From assembly GCA_958496175.1 (NCBI GenBank), contig OY292277.1, forward strand, positions 52,091,050 to 52,155,049: a stretch of 64,000 nt of DNA, given 5' to 3'. Positions 11,731-23,679 of this stretch are shown one piece after another. A program made the translations under genes and the position numbers. Each line of letters starts with the position of its first letter. Position 1 is the first letter of the stretch. Under the pieces are notes generated by a model. That model saw only the letters and a list, made by a program, of their open reading frames with translations. It made no database searches and was not told the origin of the DNA. Source of the stretch: Sisyra terminalis. Its lineage: Eukaryota; Arthropoda; Insecta; Neuroptera; Sisyridae.

Positions 11731-12662
11731 CTAGCTGATCCCCGCAACTTCGTCTGCGTTCTTTTCAAATTTGCCATTTGTAGTGGTATATGAAAATTTT
11801 TATTTTTCTTATTTCTTTTACGAAAAACATAATCATACTTAAAAAACACTATTTTGTCAACTTTAAAAAGACACATTTAATAAACTGTTGCAAAGAATAA
11901 AATTGTTCTATGTAATAATCAATTAATTTTCAAAAAATATTTATAAATATCTAAAAAGAGTATGTCTATAGCGCATAGCTACGGTAGGTAAACCTACCGT
12001 AGACCAAATAATCTGTAAATCAATCAGGATCTATACATAAATAAAAAATATGGGCCTAGTTCAATAAAGTTGGTCTTAATTATAAGTAAAATGGGGTGAC
12101 CATGTGACATTTTTCAAATAACTTACATTTTTAAACTTGTGCTATCTTTTGAATGGAATGTTCAAACTGAATAACTCAAAAAGTTTTATAAAGTTATTGC
12201 AGCAAGCTTAAATACCAAGTCATTTATTTTGATAAGGATTAATCCCAAAGTACAAATAAAAGAGCTTTTATAGCAGCGGTATTTTATATATATTTTTTAA
12301 AATGAAAAAAAAACACTTATTGTGATATATCTATAATAGTTAGACATATGCTGTCGTTCTATTTTTTGTAGATAATGATATTTTCTGCAAAATCGTTCTA
12401 CATTATTTTGTTCTATAACCAATAGTTTTCGCAGCGCACGCGATAAAAGAGTGTTTTTTGGTAATTTTTTCAGACCTTGGGTTACATTATTAGAGTTTTA
12501 GTATGAATCCCTATTTTTTTAAAATTCAATATAGCCTATGTTCACCGGAAATAAGGTAGCTTCTCAACAGTGAAAGAATTTTTCAAATCGGTCAAGTAGT
12601 TTTGGAGCCTATTCAAAGCAAACAAACAATCAAATCTTTCCTCTTTATAATAATAGATAGAT
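11731..12662 (+). mobile_element. Dispersed LINE-like repeat ending in an ATAG-type tail
   Basis: The left end, CTAGCTGATCCCCGCAACTT, and the right end, a GGTCAAGTAGTTTTGGAG segment followed by AAACAAACAAACAATC, CTTTCCTCTTTATAATA and ATAGATAGATA, resemble a repeat type very common in insect genomes. The short microsatellite tail suggests LINE-type (possibly RTE- or Proto2-like) 3' processing, but no RT frame is preserved. The left boundary and the class assignment are inference from memory of the family. A related left-end phrase recurs at about 38541-38570. Confidence 0.5.
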
Positions 12663-14503
12663 ATGGTATAAGGAAATAATTTTTCAAATTTCATCGACAC
12701 AAACGTGTACTTATATTTGAAAATTCAATGTAAACCGAAAAAAATTATGGGCATTTTTATTTTGATTATCATGACTAAAAATCTATTCAAATTCGCACAT
12801 TTGGATGTTGTACGTATACGAAATTATCTTATATTACCTTATTGATAGTTTGATCACACTACTTTAAAGCCCTATCAAACTTTATAGTAAGTATACGGAA
12901 TTATTTTCAAAATCGACTATCAAATCGTTTCTTTAGTTTTATTTCAATAAGGCCCATAGTTATGGATTTCTGATTTCTCAATGTATTTGAAAATCTTACG
13001 TCTTAAACTTGTAAACTACCCAACATTTCAAACTCAGGATAAAAAAAAAATATATAAAATCTTTACCACTAACAAAAATGGCACTTTAAACCATAAATTT
13101 TAAGTTTTAAACTATGAAATGCATTTTTCCAATCAAACATTTAATTTTATTTCATCGTATATGAACTGAAGTTCATGGTTGCAAGAAAATTATTGAATTT
13201 AACAATTTTCAAGAGCTCAATTTTTATTTTCTTCACATGTTTTAGTAGATTATTATTACTTGTTTATGGTTTTGATTTTTATAGTTTTATTGACTGAATC
13301 TTTATTACCCGTATACTAACCATTAAAAGTGGTGTTGTAATTACTAATATTGCGAATAAAAATTTTCCTTTTATTTCGCTCGTAAGACGAATATATGTTT
13401 TCCAATCCGAACCAGCAGCGTTATTAAATAATCAAAACTGCTCCGTCCATAATAACCTTTCGAGACTTTTCGCCTTCTAAAAATAACCGTAAAATAAAAT
13501 AAATTTCCCATTTAACTCAATCAATAAATCGTGGTTTTTCTTATACTTGAAAATCCATTGGCCCCATTTACCAATGCTTTGTTTCGATCGTCAATTTTGA
13601 AATTAGTGTTGTAATTAATTTTCAACAATAAAGTTATTAAGCTGGCATAATTATATTTAGATTTAATTAGTTGTCTCATTTTCGCTGAATAATTGGAAAA
13701 GTCTCGGTTGTAAAATAAGAGGCGATTCACTGAGGCCTCTTTAGGTGAAAGGCTAATATCCGTCACTAATGGATTTCTAATTAAGTAAATAGGTAAACTC
13801 TATACCCACAATCCACGTCTAATGTTTGATTAGTAAACATTAATCAAACATTGAACCAACCACCAAATATTGAAAAGTTTTATGGGAAAAAAAGCTAATT
13901 AATATCAAATCATTCAATTTTCAAAGTTAATTTGACAAAAAAAAAATTGTTCTTGATTTAATGAAAATGTTTGTCAAGGATTGTCAAAGTTGCAAACTAA
14001 TAGTTGTTTCCTAGAAATTGAGTAATTAAATCAGTATGGTATTAACATCAAGTGCGATTGTTGCTCACGTGGTTTACGAGTGTTGGTAAATGCAAATGAA
14101 TTTGCAATGTGCTAATTTCTTATTGAACCACTAATAAGGTTACCGTAATATTTGCTCTAGTTTCGGAGAAATTATTATAACTGTAATATGTATTAATTAA
14201 ACAATATAAGACAGATTTGATTTGAAATTAGAATTTCGAGTTTAGAAAATCGTTAATTATTATTGATGCATTACATAAAATATCTCAGAATTTTTGTAAA
14301 ATTTTAGTGGGGAAATTTTTGGATGCTTAAACTTTATTATCCAAAACTATTTGATAAGAAAACATTATAAATTGAGTGATAAACGAAAAAAACAGTAGCA
14401 TGTTATAGTCGAACAATGCATTCATAAAATTTTTTTGCACCCGATTTATTGATAATTGCAGCCTTTTTTGATTTAAGTATATTTAAAGAAATAGTAGGGA
14501 AAA
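12663..14503. other. Non-coding; one perfect 12-bp hairpin
   Basis: There is no gene. A perfect inverted repeat at 13821-13852 pairs AATGTTTGATTA with its complement across an 8-nt loop. An 81-codon ORF on the minus strand (13521-13766) shows no known motif and is not called. Confidence 0.5.
13821..13852. repeat. Short perfect hairpin
   Basis: The arms are AATGTTTGATTA and TAATCAAACATT with the loop GTAAACAT. This could be a cruciform or simply a remnant of a MITE terminus. No function can be assigned. Confidence 0.75.
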
Positions 14504-14504
14504 C

Positions 14505-14661
14505 CAAGGTTTATAAATTACACAGGTTGCCTCATTAAAAAAAAAAAGATGTGACGTCATACGAAGAATTTTGAAATTTGAATTAGTCTGAAGATATGTA
14601 TGAATTTCTTCTGGATACGTCACGTGGCGCATGAGGCCACCTGTGAATTTTATAAACCTTG
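14505..14661. mobile_element. Mutator-type MITE, copy 1
   Basis: The roughly 30-bp terminal inverted repeats begin CAAGGTTTATAAA and continue through CACAGGTGGCCTCAT-like sequence. The element is about 157 bp and carries one TGACGTCA palindrome. The same element recurs at 22448-22602, where a clean 9-bp TSD is visible; here the flanks match only 6 of 9 bases, so this copy is probably older. Inverted repeats of this length with a 9-bp TSD fit Mutator-like elements. Confidence 0.82.
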
Positions 14662-15610
14662 GAGAAAAACAAAGTTTTTCAATAGTACTTATCTATGCAT
14701 TTTTAATGAGGTTTTGGGATTTACAAAAATTTGAGATATAACAGGAAATTAAATCAGGTTTTATGGGCTTAAAAATGGTTTCTAATTGCAAACTGTTTAT
14801 TGTTGCACCAACAAAATATATCGTCTATCGTGGACAGTAGGTGATTGCAATTTATGATTAAGTGCTATACATTGTTTGTTTTGGAAAAGTATTGACACTA
14901 TGGAGAGATCAATTCTATTTTTAGCACTGTAATTCTCTTTTCTTGTTTTTTATCCCTGATTTTTCCCGAAATTGGAGGTTTCAACCCTTATCAAGAGATC
15001 GCAATATTTGCAACTAAAGTTATTTAAAAATTTTTTTGTGAAACTATTTAAATTTGTACTTATCAACCAAGTAATTTGTTTAAACAACAGAAAATATTTT
15101 ACTTAAGAATTTCACCATCAAAAGTTTGAGAAATTCTGGTATTAGGTATTATAAACAAAGACAATAAACTTTGCATTTCTTAAAAAAAGGGACCTGATAC
15201 CTACCTGGAAAATGCATATGAAAAAAATTACCTACAAGTCCATTAATTGCACGTGGAAGTTTGTCTTTGGTAAAACATGCAATTTAAGACCATAAATAGT
15301 ATGGAGGCTCTTTACAATGTATAGAGTTCGCTATTGTTGGCTGAATCTGGCTATTTTATTTCTAGCCTTTGGCCAGGGATATGTGTAATGATATTTGTGA
15401 CTGCAACCTCTAAATTTTCTCTATTTAGATTTGCCAATGATTCCATAGAAAATAATTAATTTTGTCTTCGAAATGATTTGTAAATCCTTAATTTTTTGGT
15501 CTTAGAATAGTCATAACAACCCCCATTTACCAGTACTATATTGGCAGCAATTGTGGTGTCCCAAGTCGAATTGGTTATCTTTCAGTATTGGTTTTATCCT
15601 AGTAGCTACG

Positions 15611-16056
15611 TGTATACAATATAAAGAATATATTGTGGTTCAATTTGTGTAGTACAATTTAATATAACAATATATAAAAATCATACCATTAACATAAATT
15701 TGAACTGAAGTTCAAACAAAATATTTTTGCCGTATTGCCCAGATACGTATTTCGATTGCCAAGCAATCTTCCTCAGTGGTCATCAATTAGTTTGGATCAC
15801 TCCGTAACTGCTTTGTGATGAAGGGGGGTGATCCAAATTACTTGATGACCACTGAGGAAGATTGCTTGGCAATCAAAATACGTATCAAGGCAAAACGTCA
15901 CAAATATTTTTTGAACTTCTGTTCAAATTTATGTTTGTGGTATGGTTTTTATATATTATTATATCAAATTATACTACACAAATTGGACCGCAATATATTC
16001 TATATATTGTATACACAGTATAACTGTTTAAAGTCAGCGAAAAAATCTTATTTTGA
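15611..16056. mobile_element. Penelope-like foldback element with 12-bp TSD
   Basis: Two arms of about 200 bp (left about 15611-15818, right about 15826-16016) are inverted copies joined by a tiny loop, followed by a short single-copy tail ending near AAAATCTTA. The element is flanked by the perfect 12-bp direct repeat CTAGTAGCTACG at 15599-15610 and 16057-16068, so it inserted as one unit. Each arm contains a GAGGAAGATTGCTTGGCAAT then AAATACGTATC phrase, which resembles the end of PLE coding regions. Assignment to PLE is inference. A second copy lies at 39036-39541. Confidence 0.8.
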
Positions 16057-16068
16057 CTAGTAGCTACG

Positions 16069-19000
16069 ATTCTTTGGAGAGTTTCAATAAGAATAATGGT
16101 CTTTTTTTAGTTTTAGCAGTTCTATGTTGAAAATGATGCAAATGGAATGGAAGTTAAATATTTTAATGAAGATTTTTTTTAAAAAAAAAATATTATTTTA
16201 TTTGCTTTAAAAGCATTGTATTGAAAACATTTTGTTAAAAGTAATGTTTAAGATTCCTCTCATTTCCGGAACGTTTGTATTAAAGCACTTAATGCTTATC
16301 AGAAATGTACCATTTTACCTATATTTCCTCTATATTGATATTTTATAACACGTACAACTGCGATATACATCTCACCTGCAAGAAATTTCCATCGCAGCGC
16401 TAAGAACCTACCCCCACGGATGTGCAATATGCACATCCCTTCATTTCCTACATCCAACCAGCACAAACTGTAGAATTTTCATTTCCAATATTGCAAAATG
16501 CATTCAATGCACATTCATGCACTTTAATTGAAATCATAAACACTGAAAACTATTTTAATTAAAATATTTATCGATAAATTTTTATTTCAATTAGAACTCG
16601 CAAAAATAATTTAACAAACAACTTAAAATAAGTTTATATTGCGAAACTATATTCACTACATACCGCCGCCTCGGCAGATATTACAGCCAGATAAAACTTG
16701 GCAACTTCAGAGATTAGATTTGTATAAACATCTGTGCTCATTCTGCTCGAATTGCATTGTTGTGTGTGTGTGTGCTATTTATGCGACGAATTAATAATCA
16801 TGCCTTATACATGGACGCGTTTAATTCAAAAATAATGAAGAAATTACGCTCGCAAAAAGCTTTTTTACAAATTATTCAATCTACTAATTATATGTGTACC
16901 TAAAACCAACAAGTTGGTACAAAAGGTTATTTCCTGAATACTGGTGACATTATAGAAATGAACATGGTGACCCCCGGCTCATTCACCCTTTTCCTATTAT
17001 ATCATTAAAGCAAACGAAATAAAAGACCTTTGCGAAAGAATGACAAAACAAAAAACCACTTTATAAAAAAAAATTACATATATTCGTAAACGTACGAGCC
17101 GAGTATAACACATATAATGTAAGCGTGTTGTAATGTCCTTCCTGCACATAAAAAGGGGACATTTTTATTTATACAAAATAAACCAAAGCGTTTTATTCAT
17201 TTTCGTATATGTACACTGCGTTAATAATAATAATAATAATAGTAGTGCGGACACAAAAGGTTGTAAATGCAAAAGAAATGTGGACAAGTCTTTTGCCCAT
17301 CTAAAGAGCGGCGACCATGGTGGCGGCGGTGGTTATTTGGACCATCGCTCGTTTTTCTCTTAAGATTCGTTTCAATGAGGATTTAGTTGCAAGAAACGAC
17401 AACGATATCTTATCTGACGATCAAATCGCCGAGATTCGTTGGCTCGGATATCGACGAGGACCTTATATTCATGTCTTTCTAGTAGGGTTTTTTGTGCAGC
17501 CATTTGAATCGCCGATAAACCATCTATTTCACGTACCACAAGAACCTATCCATTATTATTATTCAGAACAAAATATTTCAAAAATCGACTATCTGCATCC
17601 CAAATGCCATCTAGGAATTATACATTTTCTCAAAGGCTTTTTTGTCAAACCTAAAAAAAATCCCACATACCTAATATTGTTTGAATGCATAGTTGAAACT
17701 TTTTTACACTTTGTGTAATTCCTTATGGTCCAATTTTTAACAATACAAATAATAAATTTCCTATGAGATTTTCCGTTGGAAAATTGGTTGGGAGAAATTC
17801 GAATAAATTTCGTTTGTTTAACACAGTCTCGATAGTCATAATTTTAACAATTCCCATATTTTAACTTTGTGTAGATAGAATTCGGTCTCCAAGCTTTAAA
17901 ATTTATTTTTTCATTTTCGATTCTTTTTTGAACTAATAAACTATAAATAAATATCAATGAATAGCATTTAATTTAGAAAAATATTTTGAACCATTTTAAT
18001 TCGAACACCTAACAATTGGGTTTGTGAATTTTTTTTTAAGTTTTTTGCATTAAATATCAATATTGTTAATAATAAAGTTTTAAAATACATGAAAATAATC
18101 AATAATTTTTTTTTTTTTAAATCTCAATTATCTGGCAAACTTTTGAAGGTTTAGGAAACTATTATCAGAAAATTATTTAAAACCAAGTAAAAATCTCTTT
18201 ATCAAAAAATTAGGTTCTATCTTTGTTGAGCTTCTGGCACCATGAAATTCTGCTACTAATTCAAACGATTTTTCTTGATTTTTCAGGAGTAAGGAAATAT
18301 TTAAAGTAGTTTCCAATTATTACTTGAAATTTTTTAAGGAATTTAAGATTGCAATAAATTTTTCAAGTGGACGCATTTTTTTGGATTTTCTTCCAAATTC
18401 AGAGTAAAAGGAATCAACTATCCACTATTCAAATTCCACCCTTGAAAGACGATTTAAAATTTTAAGCTCAAATAAAATAATTAAATGGCCTTTGTTCAAT
18501 GAAAAAAAAAACGAATTTTTGAAATTTTGTCGAGTTTCTGAACAAATTTTTGGCGTAAAAAAAATCGCTATCAAATTTAGGTAAAGCGAAAAAAAATTTC
18601 TACATTTTCATATGAATTACTTCCATCACAATTCTAAGTATAATAAACAATAATTTTTATAGAAGAAGTTGATTTAATATTTAAGTTAATTCAATTCAAG
18701 TTAACTACTTGAATCTTGATATAGTTGTATATTAATTTGCATACAAACAATAGTATTTTTTTTTGGCCCATACTTATATTTAATATTTAAGTTATTTAGA
18801 TCAAATAGAAAAAAATAGAAAGTATGCATCTCAAAATTCGAAAAAAAAAATTGTCCTAATAGCTTGGGATACTCTACTACATATATGTCGGCAAAGCCAG
18901 ACAATAGATATTGTAAACACATACGTGTGAATGAAATACTATCATTGTCTCAAATTCGAACAGAATGATTGTTGTTATAATTTCAACAGTCATTTTGACT

Positions 19001-22000
19001 TTATTCAATTAATTACCAATTTTTACCATTAGTCAGTTGCGTCAGTACTGAGGTGGGGGAAATTTCTAGTTATGTATTAACAATGGGGAATTAAAATATA
19101 GCTCTATTTCTGGTAGATACCTAATGGTTTTTATCTCATTTTTCCTTTACTTTTCAAAAAAGAAAAATTCAAATCGAAAATGTAACAATTGTAGAAGATA
19201 CACGATCGTTTAAAGAAGTAATTGCAATGCAAAGCAATTCAAGAGATAAAATATGTTGACAGAATTTTAAAAATTGTCGCCGGCAGTCAAACAGTCCGTT
19301 TTCCCCTACTGAAATTCACATGAATACGGTAGATATAGCAATGCATCAGCATAGAGTTAGCGGTTCAAAGTAGTGTTTTACGGCCACATCTGCTCTAAGA
19401 AAGAGCTAAGCCACCGATTTTTATGGCAAATAAAGATTTATGTGTAGGGATGAGTCAATTGCATTTGCTCGTCGTACAAAATCGATAGCTCTACAACACG
19501 GCGAAAAAATCAGTCGAAACGAAAATTTAAAATTTAAAAATTTCCTTGATAAGATTAAGTGGGGAATATATGTTATTTTTGGTCTAATTCACACCAAATC
19601 CGAGAATGGTTTCGAGTAGATCACGCAATCGAATACTGAGGAAATGCTACTGTCTAATGGTCAGTCTGCTTGACAAATGGTATCCGATCTGTTATCAGCT
19701 ACAAGCGAAACCACCTTTGCTAACATATTTTCTCACATGAGCTAAAAGCAATGTTTCACTCCAGTCTGATCCCATTCTCACCCCATTTTGACCAACCACC
19801 CACTCCCCCGGTTCGTACGACATAATTTTTCGATCGTACACAATTTGCGAGAATATATTTAATTTAAAATAATCAAAACTATTGAACAACAAAATAGTTT
19901 TATCTTGCCATACTTAGATAAAATTGCTGAGAACAAATTGAATTCGCCTGGGACATGTTCCCGGTTACTTGACCTATATTATAAAATGCAACGAGCATTG
20001 TAAGCTCCGATAGTGAAACAACGTCACGAACGTTGGAAGGAAGATGACCGGATATAGCAAACACATTACTGGGAATAAAGGAAGCGATCTAAAGATCGCA
20101 TGTGGATGATTTCCTCGACAGAATATTGCTAGGAAATTGAAATAAGGTTTTAATGTAAAAATATCATTTCAATTCAAAACCAAAAAAAAAAAACGTAGAA
20201 TTTATCAAGCACGAAATAATATATTATAGTTTAATCAATTTTTTAAATTCGTTTTTCCCGAAAACGTCTTGGCTTGTTTCTTTGTGTGCAACACTCATAA
20301 CAATAAAACGCATTCATCCAATCGAGGATATATATATAGAGGAAATTCAACGAAAAGTTGCAAAGTTTTTTTTTCCAGAGTGTCTTTTTCTTGCATCTTT
20401 CGCTAACTTTGTCAATTATACGCACCCTTTTCATTTCCGTTTTCCTGTCATTAGACTATTATGTTTTCCCCTTCTTATTGAAGAATTCAAGTTCGTATTT
20501 CTTGTACTTTCAAAGACAGTTTGTGACAAAAACATATGGTCAAAATCGTATCCAACTATTGATTATTTGAATTATATCTTTCATGAATATATTTAAACTG
20601 ATTCCCGCGATTTTGTCAACATTACATATGCCAAAATAAATTCTTTATACCTGCACTGAATTTTCACCAAAAAAATGAACTACAACCTAATTTCGTGGAA
20701 CGAAAAACAGTGAAAATTTCGCATTGGTCTTAATTAAGTATACAAATGGAATATAAAGTTTAAATCATAATATATTTTCCCCTTGAGTTTGTTAATAGAA
20801 TTTCCATCTTGAATGAAATTGAGGCCCAACGGCATTACTTATGACATTACACTTGCATAATACAATATGAACACATTGCCCCCTACATCCTGTTTCTATC
20901 CGAACCATTTTCTGCGACTACATCCCAAAGGCATCTTCATCCCTTGATCTGCATCCCCCGCGTGCAAGGGCTGCTGTGTTTCATCTCCTCAAACGCAAAC
21001 CCAAACACATAAGCGTTTCTTATTCGTCTCCTAGTGTTATGACCTCCGAGATTCCCGCCATCTTCCAGTCTGGACTAATAATATTTTCTAAGTAATCTTA
21101 ACTTATGAAAGCTGTTCCAATATTATTAGAGATAACGTTATTTGTGATAACTTTGAAACTTCCGTCGTTGTTTGCTGTTCTCATTCGATGTTTTTCGCAA
21201 ATGCAATTCATGAAAAACTAAACATCAAATATTGGCAAATTATATATTTCCAACTGTACAGGTGTGTGATATGTTCGAATGATGGATTCAAGCACCATAT
21301 TTACACTTCAATAATTAATTAGCGTCAGAAACATGATTGGAAACATTGGCCTAAAGCTAAAATTCCTTTATCCTGTTTAATGCGCACCCCCGGTTGGTTT
21401 CTACAAACGTAAATTTAATTAGGAATAACATTTCGTAATTTGTTTACCTCTATGCAAATTTCATTTCTCTTTCAAACGGTGCAGCGAAAAAATTAATAAC
21501 TTAATGCTTTTAAAAGTCACATTCTGCAAATAAATAAGGGTTGAGTTTATGTCGTGGGGGAAATTTTGTAAAAGATTATATGGATGTGATTAAATTTTGA
21601 TGTTACTTTTGTAGTATAGTCTGTTGTGTTTTATATTTGTGAATATTTTTATTATTGTTCAAAAAAATGCAGAAATGATTAGGGAAAAGAAAATGTTGGG
21701 CTTTTTTATGATTAATCCAAAGGTTTTATTTAAAACAAAATTAGAGCTTTTTGCATTTAATAACGTTGCTAAAAAGATTCATTTAAAAAAAAATTTGAAT
21801 ACATTCAGTAATTTGGTGGCATCAACATTACTTTTGGTAACAAAATTGATTAGGAAAAAATAAATTAAAGGTTGGATACCAAATTTTTTTTGTCTCAATC
21901 ATCTATGGTGCCTAGAACGTAGCCGTTGCTCAGCTTTTCAATGCCTTAATGTTCTTCGTCATCTTTTTTCCCTTAGATCTTTTTTTCATAATCGATTCCT

Positions 22001-22438
22001 TACTTTATCTTCGTTGTATTTTATCATTTTAAATCAATCAAAAAAGGCCTTCAGGTATTTCAGTTGTTCCTAGATCATTGCCACTTTAATCTTGTCACCT
22101 GAATCATCTTTAAGGGTGTTAAGGGTGTCACCATTTTTTTTATATATATTTGTTTCATGTTTGGTTTTTTCTGGTCTTTTTTCCAACGACTGTCTTAGAA
22201 ATTGCGTTTCAGCTGATTTTTTTGGTCTTCATGATCACTTATGTGTCCAAAAGTAAGTAGCAAATATTTTCTTTACACTTTAATTTCTTAGACTTTTCCA
22301 TCACTTCAGCAAATCCTTATTTTTGCATCTGTGTTGGATGGCCTTATCCTTATTGCTTTAAATAATATTTTTTTCTTAATTGGTCCTATCGTTCAACTTC
22401 CTCTTTACTTATTACTTTCTACTATTTATTGTTTTCTA
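16069..22438. other. Long non-coding stretch with microsatellites and C-rich patches
   Basis: There is no recognisable gene. Microsatellites include (TG)n at about 16759-16774 and (TAA)n at about 17222-17241. Less AT-rich patches sit at about 16380-16450, 17270-17470, 19260-19400, 19700-19830, 19940-20110 and 20870-21065; these are the best places to look for conserved elements or exons. The ORFs at 20243-20596 overlap on both strands and are treated as chance. The stretch 21890-22440 is T-rich and reads on the minus strand as lysine-rich broken frames, possibly an old transposon fragment. Confidence 0.45.
17133..17718 (+). other. Unrecognised ORF pair; possible exon or chance
   Basis: Two overlapping frames of 76 and 133 codons lie here. 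The first ends with a glycine-rich segment (SGDHGGGGGYLDHRS). The second starts inside a GCGGCGACCATGGTGGCGG patch and has a hydrophobic N-terminus (VAAVVIWTIARF), a charged middle (ARNDNDILSDDQIAEIR) and an imperfect internal echo (VGFFVQPFESP and KGFFVKPKKNP). The region 17270-17470 is less AT-rich than its surroundings. No family is recognised. It could be a host exon, a 5' UTR or a conserved non-coding element with an accidental frame. Confidence 0.2.
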
Positions 22439-22447
22439 CTCCCAACT

Positions 22448-22602
22448 CAAGGTTTATAAAATACACAAGTGGCCTCATGCGTTACGTGACGTTTCCAGAA
22501 GAAATTCGTATATATCTTCAGACTGATTCAAATTTCAAAATTCTTCGTATGACGTCATTTTTTTTTTTCTAATGGAGCAACCTGTGTAATTTATAAACCT
22601 TG
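22448..22602. mobile_element. Mutator-type MITE, copy 2, with perfect 9-bp TSD
   Basis: The 155-bp element is inverted relative to copy 1 at 14505-14661. It begins CAAGGTTTATAAAATACACA, ends TTTATAAACCTTG, and has an internal TGACGTCA palindrome next to a poly(T) run. It is flanked by CTCCCAACT at 22439-22447 and 22603-22611. A 9-bp TSD with long terminal inverted repeats is typical of Mutator-like MITEs. There is no coding capacity. Confidence 0.9.
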
Positions 22603-23132
22603 CTCCCAACTACCTTATAAAAGTCTCAATACTTTTCTAGTTTGCTTCTTTAAATCCTAATGCTGTGGTTGATTAATGATGAAAACTTTTGAACAAGAAT
22701 AAATTTACCATAAAAAAGACCAAAAACATTTTCAGAAAATATTATCACATCCAAATTCTACAAATGGGTTGTTGTATTTATACAATCATAAGTGCATATA
22801 TATTGTAAATTCATTATTTAAAGGCGACAAAAGAAACCATAATTTTTCGCCGAAAAATATACAAAATTAGCTAAATCTTGTCAATCGGAGATGTTTAGGG
22901 TCACTAGTTATGAATATTGGGTCCATTTAGTACCTCCAAGCACCTGGAGGTTCAAAAATCTCATCTCTTGGAGATGATTAAAAATTTTCTTTTAAATAAG
23001 TTATAATAACCATTTAGGAACTTTTGGATTCGCTTTTTACAAATGTAAGGTTTATGAAGTATTCTTAGGTACCTGGAGGTAGGCGTGGATATCATCTTTT
23101 GGAGTTTTCTTCTAAAATTTTCTAGTTTTCTA

Positions 23133-23163
23133 GATCATTGATTTAAAGTTTAAATCAATGATC
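23133..23163. repeat. 31-bp near-perfect palindrome
   Basis: GATCATTGATTTAAA is followed, after one base, by its exact reverse complement. It is extrudable as a cruciform. Function is unknown. Confidence 0.8.
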
Positions 23164-23299
23164 GGCAAAAATTTCACAGAAAAATCAATTCAAGGCTTAA
23201 TATCTCGTTTAATATTGATCTTAGCGATTTAGTCTAAAAGACATTTTTTGAAGGAAATCAAATTTTCTACAAGTTTTTTATTTATAATTTTTCCGTAGC

Positions 23300-23670
23300 T
23301 CTTGTTATTTACGAGATAAATGCAAAATAAACGCGAATTTTATGGAAAAATCAGGTTCAGTGGCCCGTACTACCTCACCGGTGTGAGTTACGGCTTTGTC
23401 ACAATGGGCACTTTTGTAGAGCGTTTAATTTTGAGAAAAAACCATCTTCGGTAAAAGCGATCCCATGAAATGCCGCTGAGATATAGAAATTTAAAAATAA
23501 AAAATCAGAGTTTCCGTGTACTTTCAATGAGAAATCTTTACACGTCTTGGTCGAGGACTTAAAATTAATATTAAGGGCTCAAACTTTCAGGGAATTTTTT
23601 TTTTTAGTATTTCCAACAAAATTTCCCGATGGGATCAAAAAAATTCAAAAAAAAAAATCACCCTAATTAT
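23300..23670. repeat. Single-arm relative of the 1-kb foldback at 52857-53866
   Basis: The segment TTAATATTAAGGGCTCAAAC with a following CTTTCAGG, a poly(T) run, TATTTCCAACAAAATTT and an A-rich tail closely parallels the right arm of the foldback at 52857-53866 (about 53755-53850). Only one arm is recognised here. The left boundary is unclear, as is whether a TSD is present. Confidence 0.5.
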
Positions 23671-23679
23671 TATTGATGA

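Noticed and set aside
15815..16060. ORF with LMTTEEDCLAIKIRIKAKRHKYF, also present at 38954-39235
   Set aside because: The shared peptide comes from the foldback arms; it is a PLE-related repeat, not a conserved host gene.
19695..19892. Minus-strand ORF with EPGEWVVGQNGVRMGSDW
   Set aside because: Composition is interesting, but there is no splice or start context and no recognised family; not enough to call a gene.
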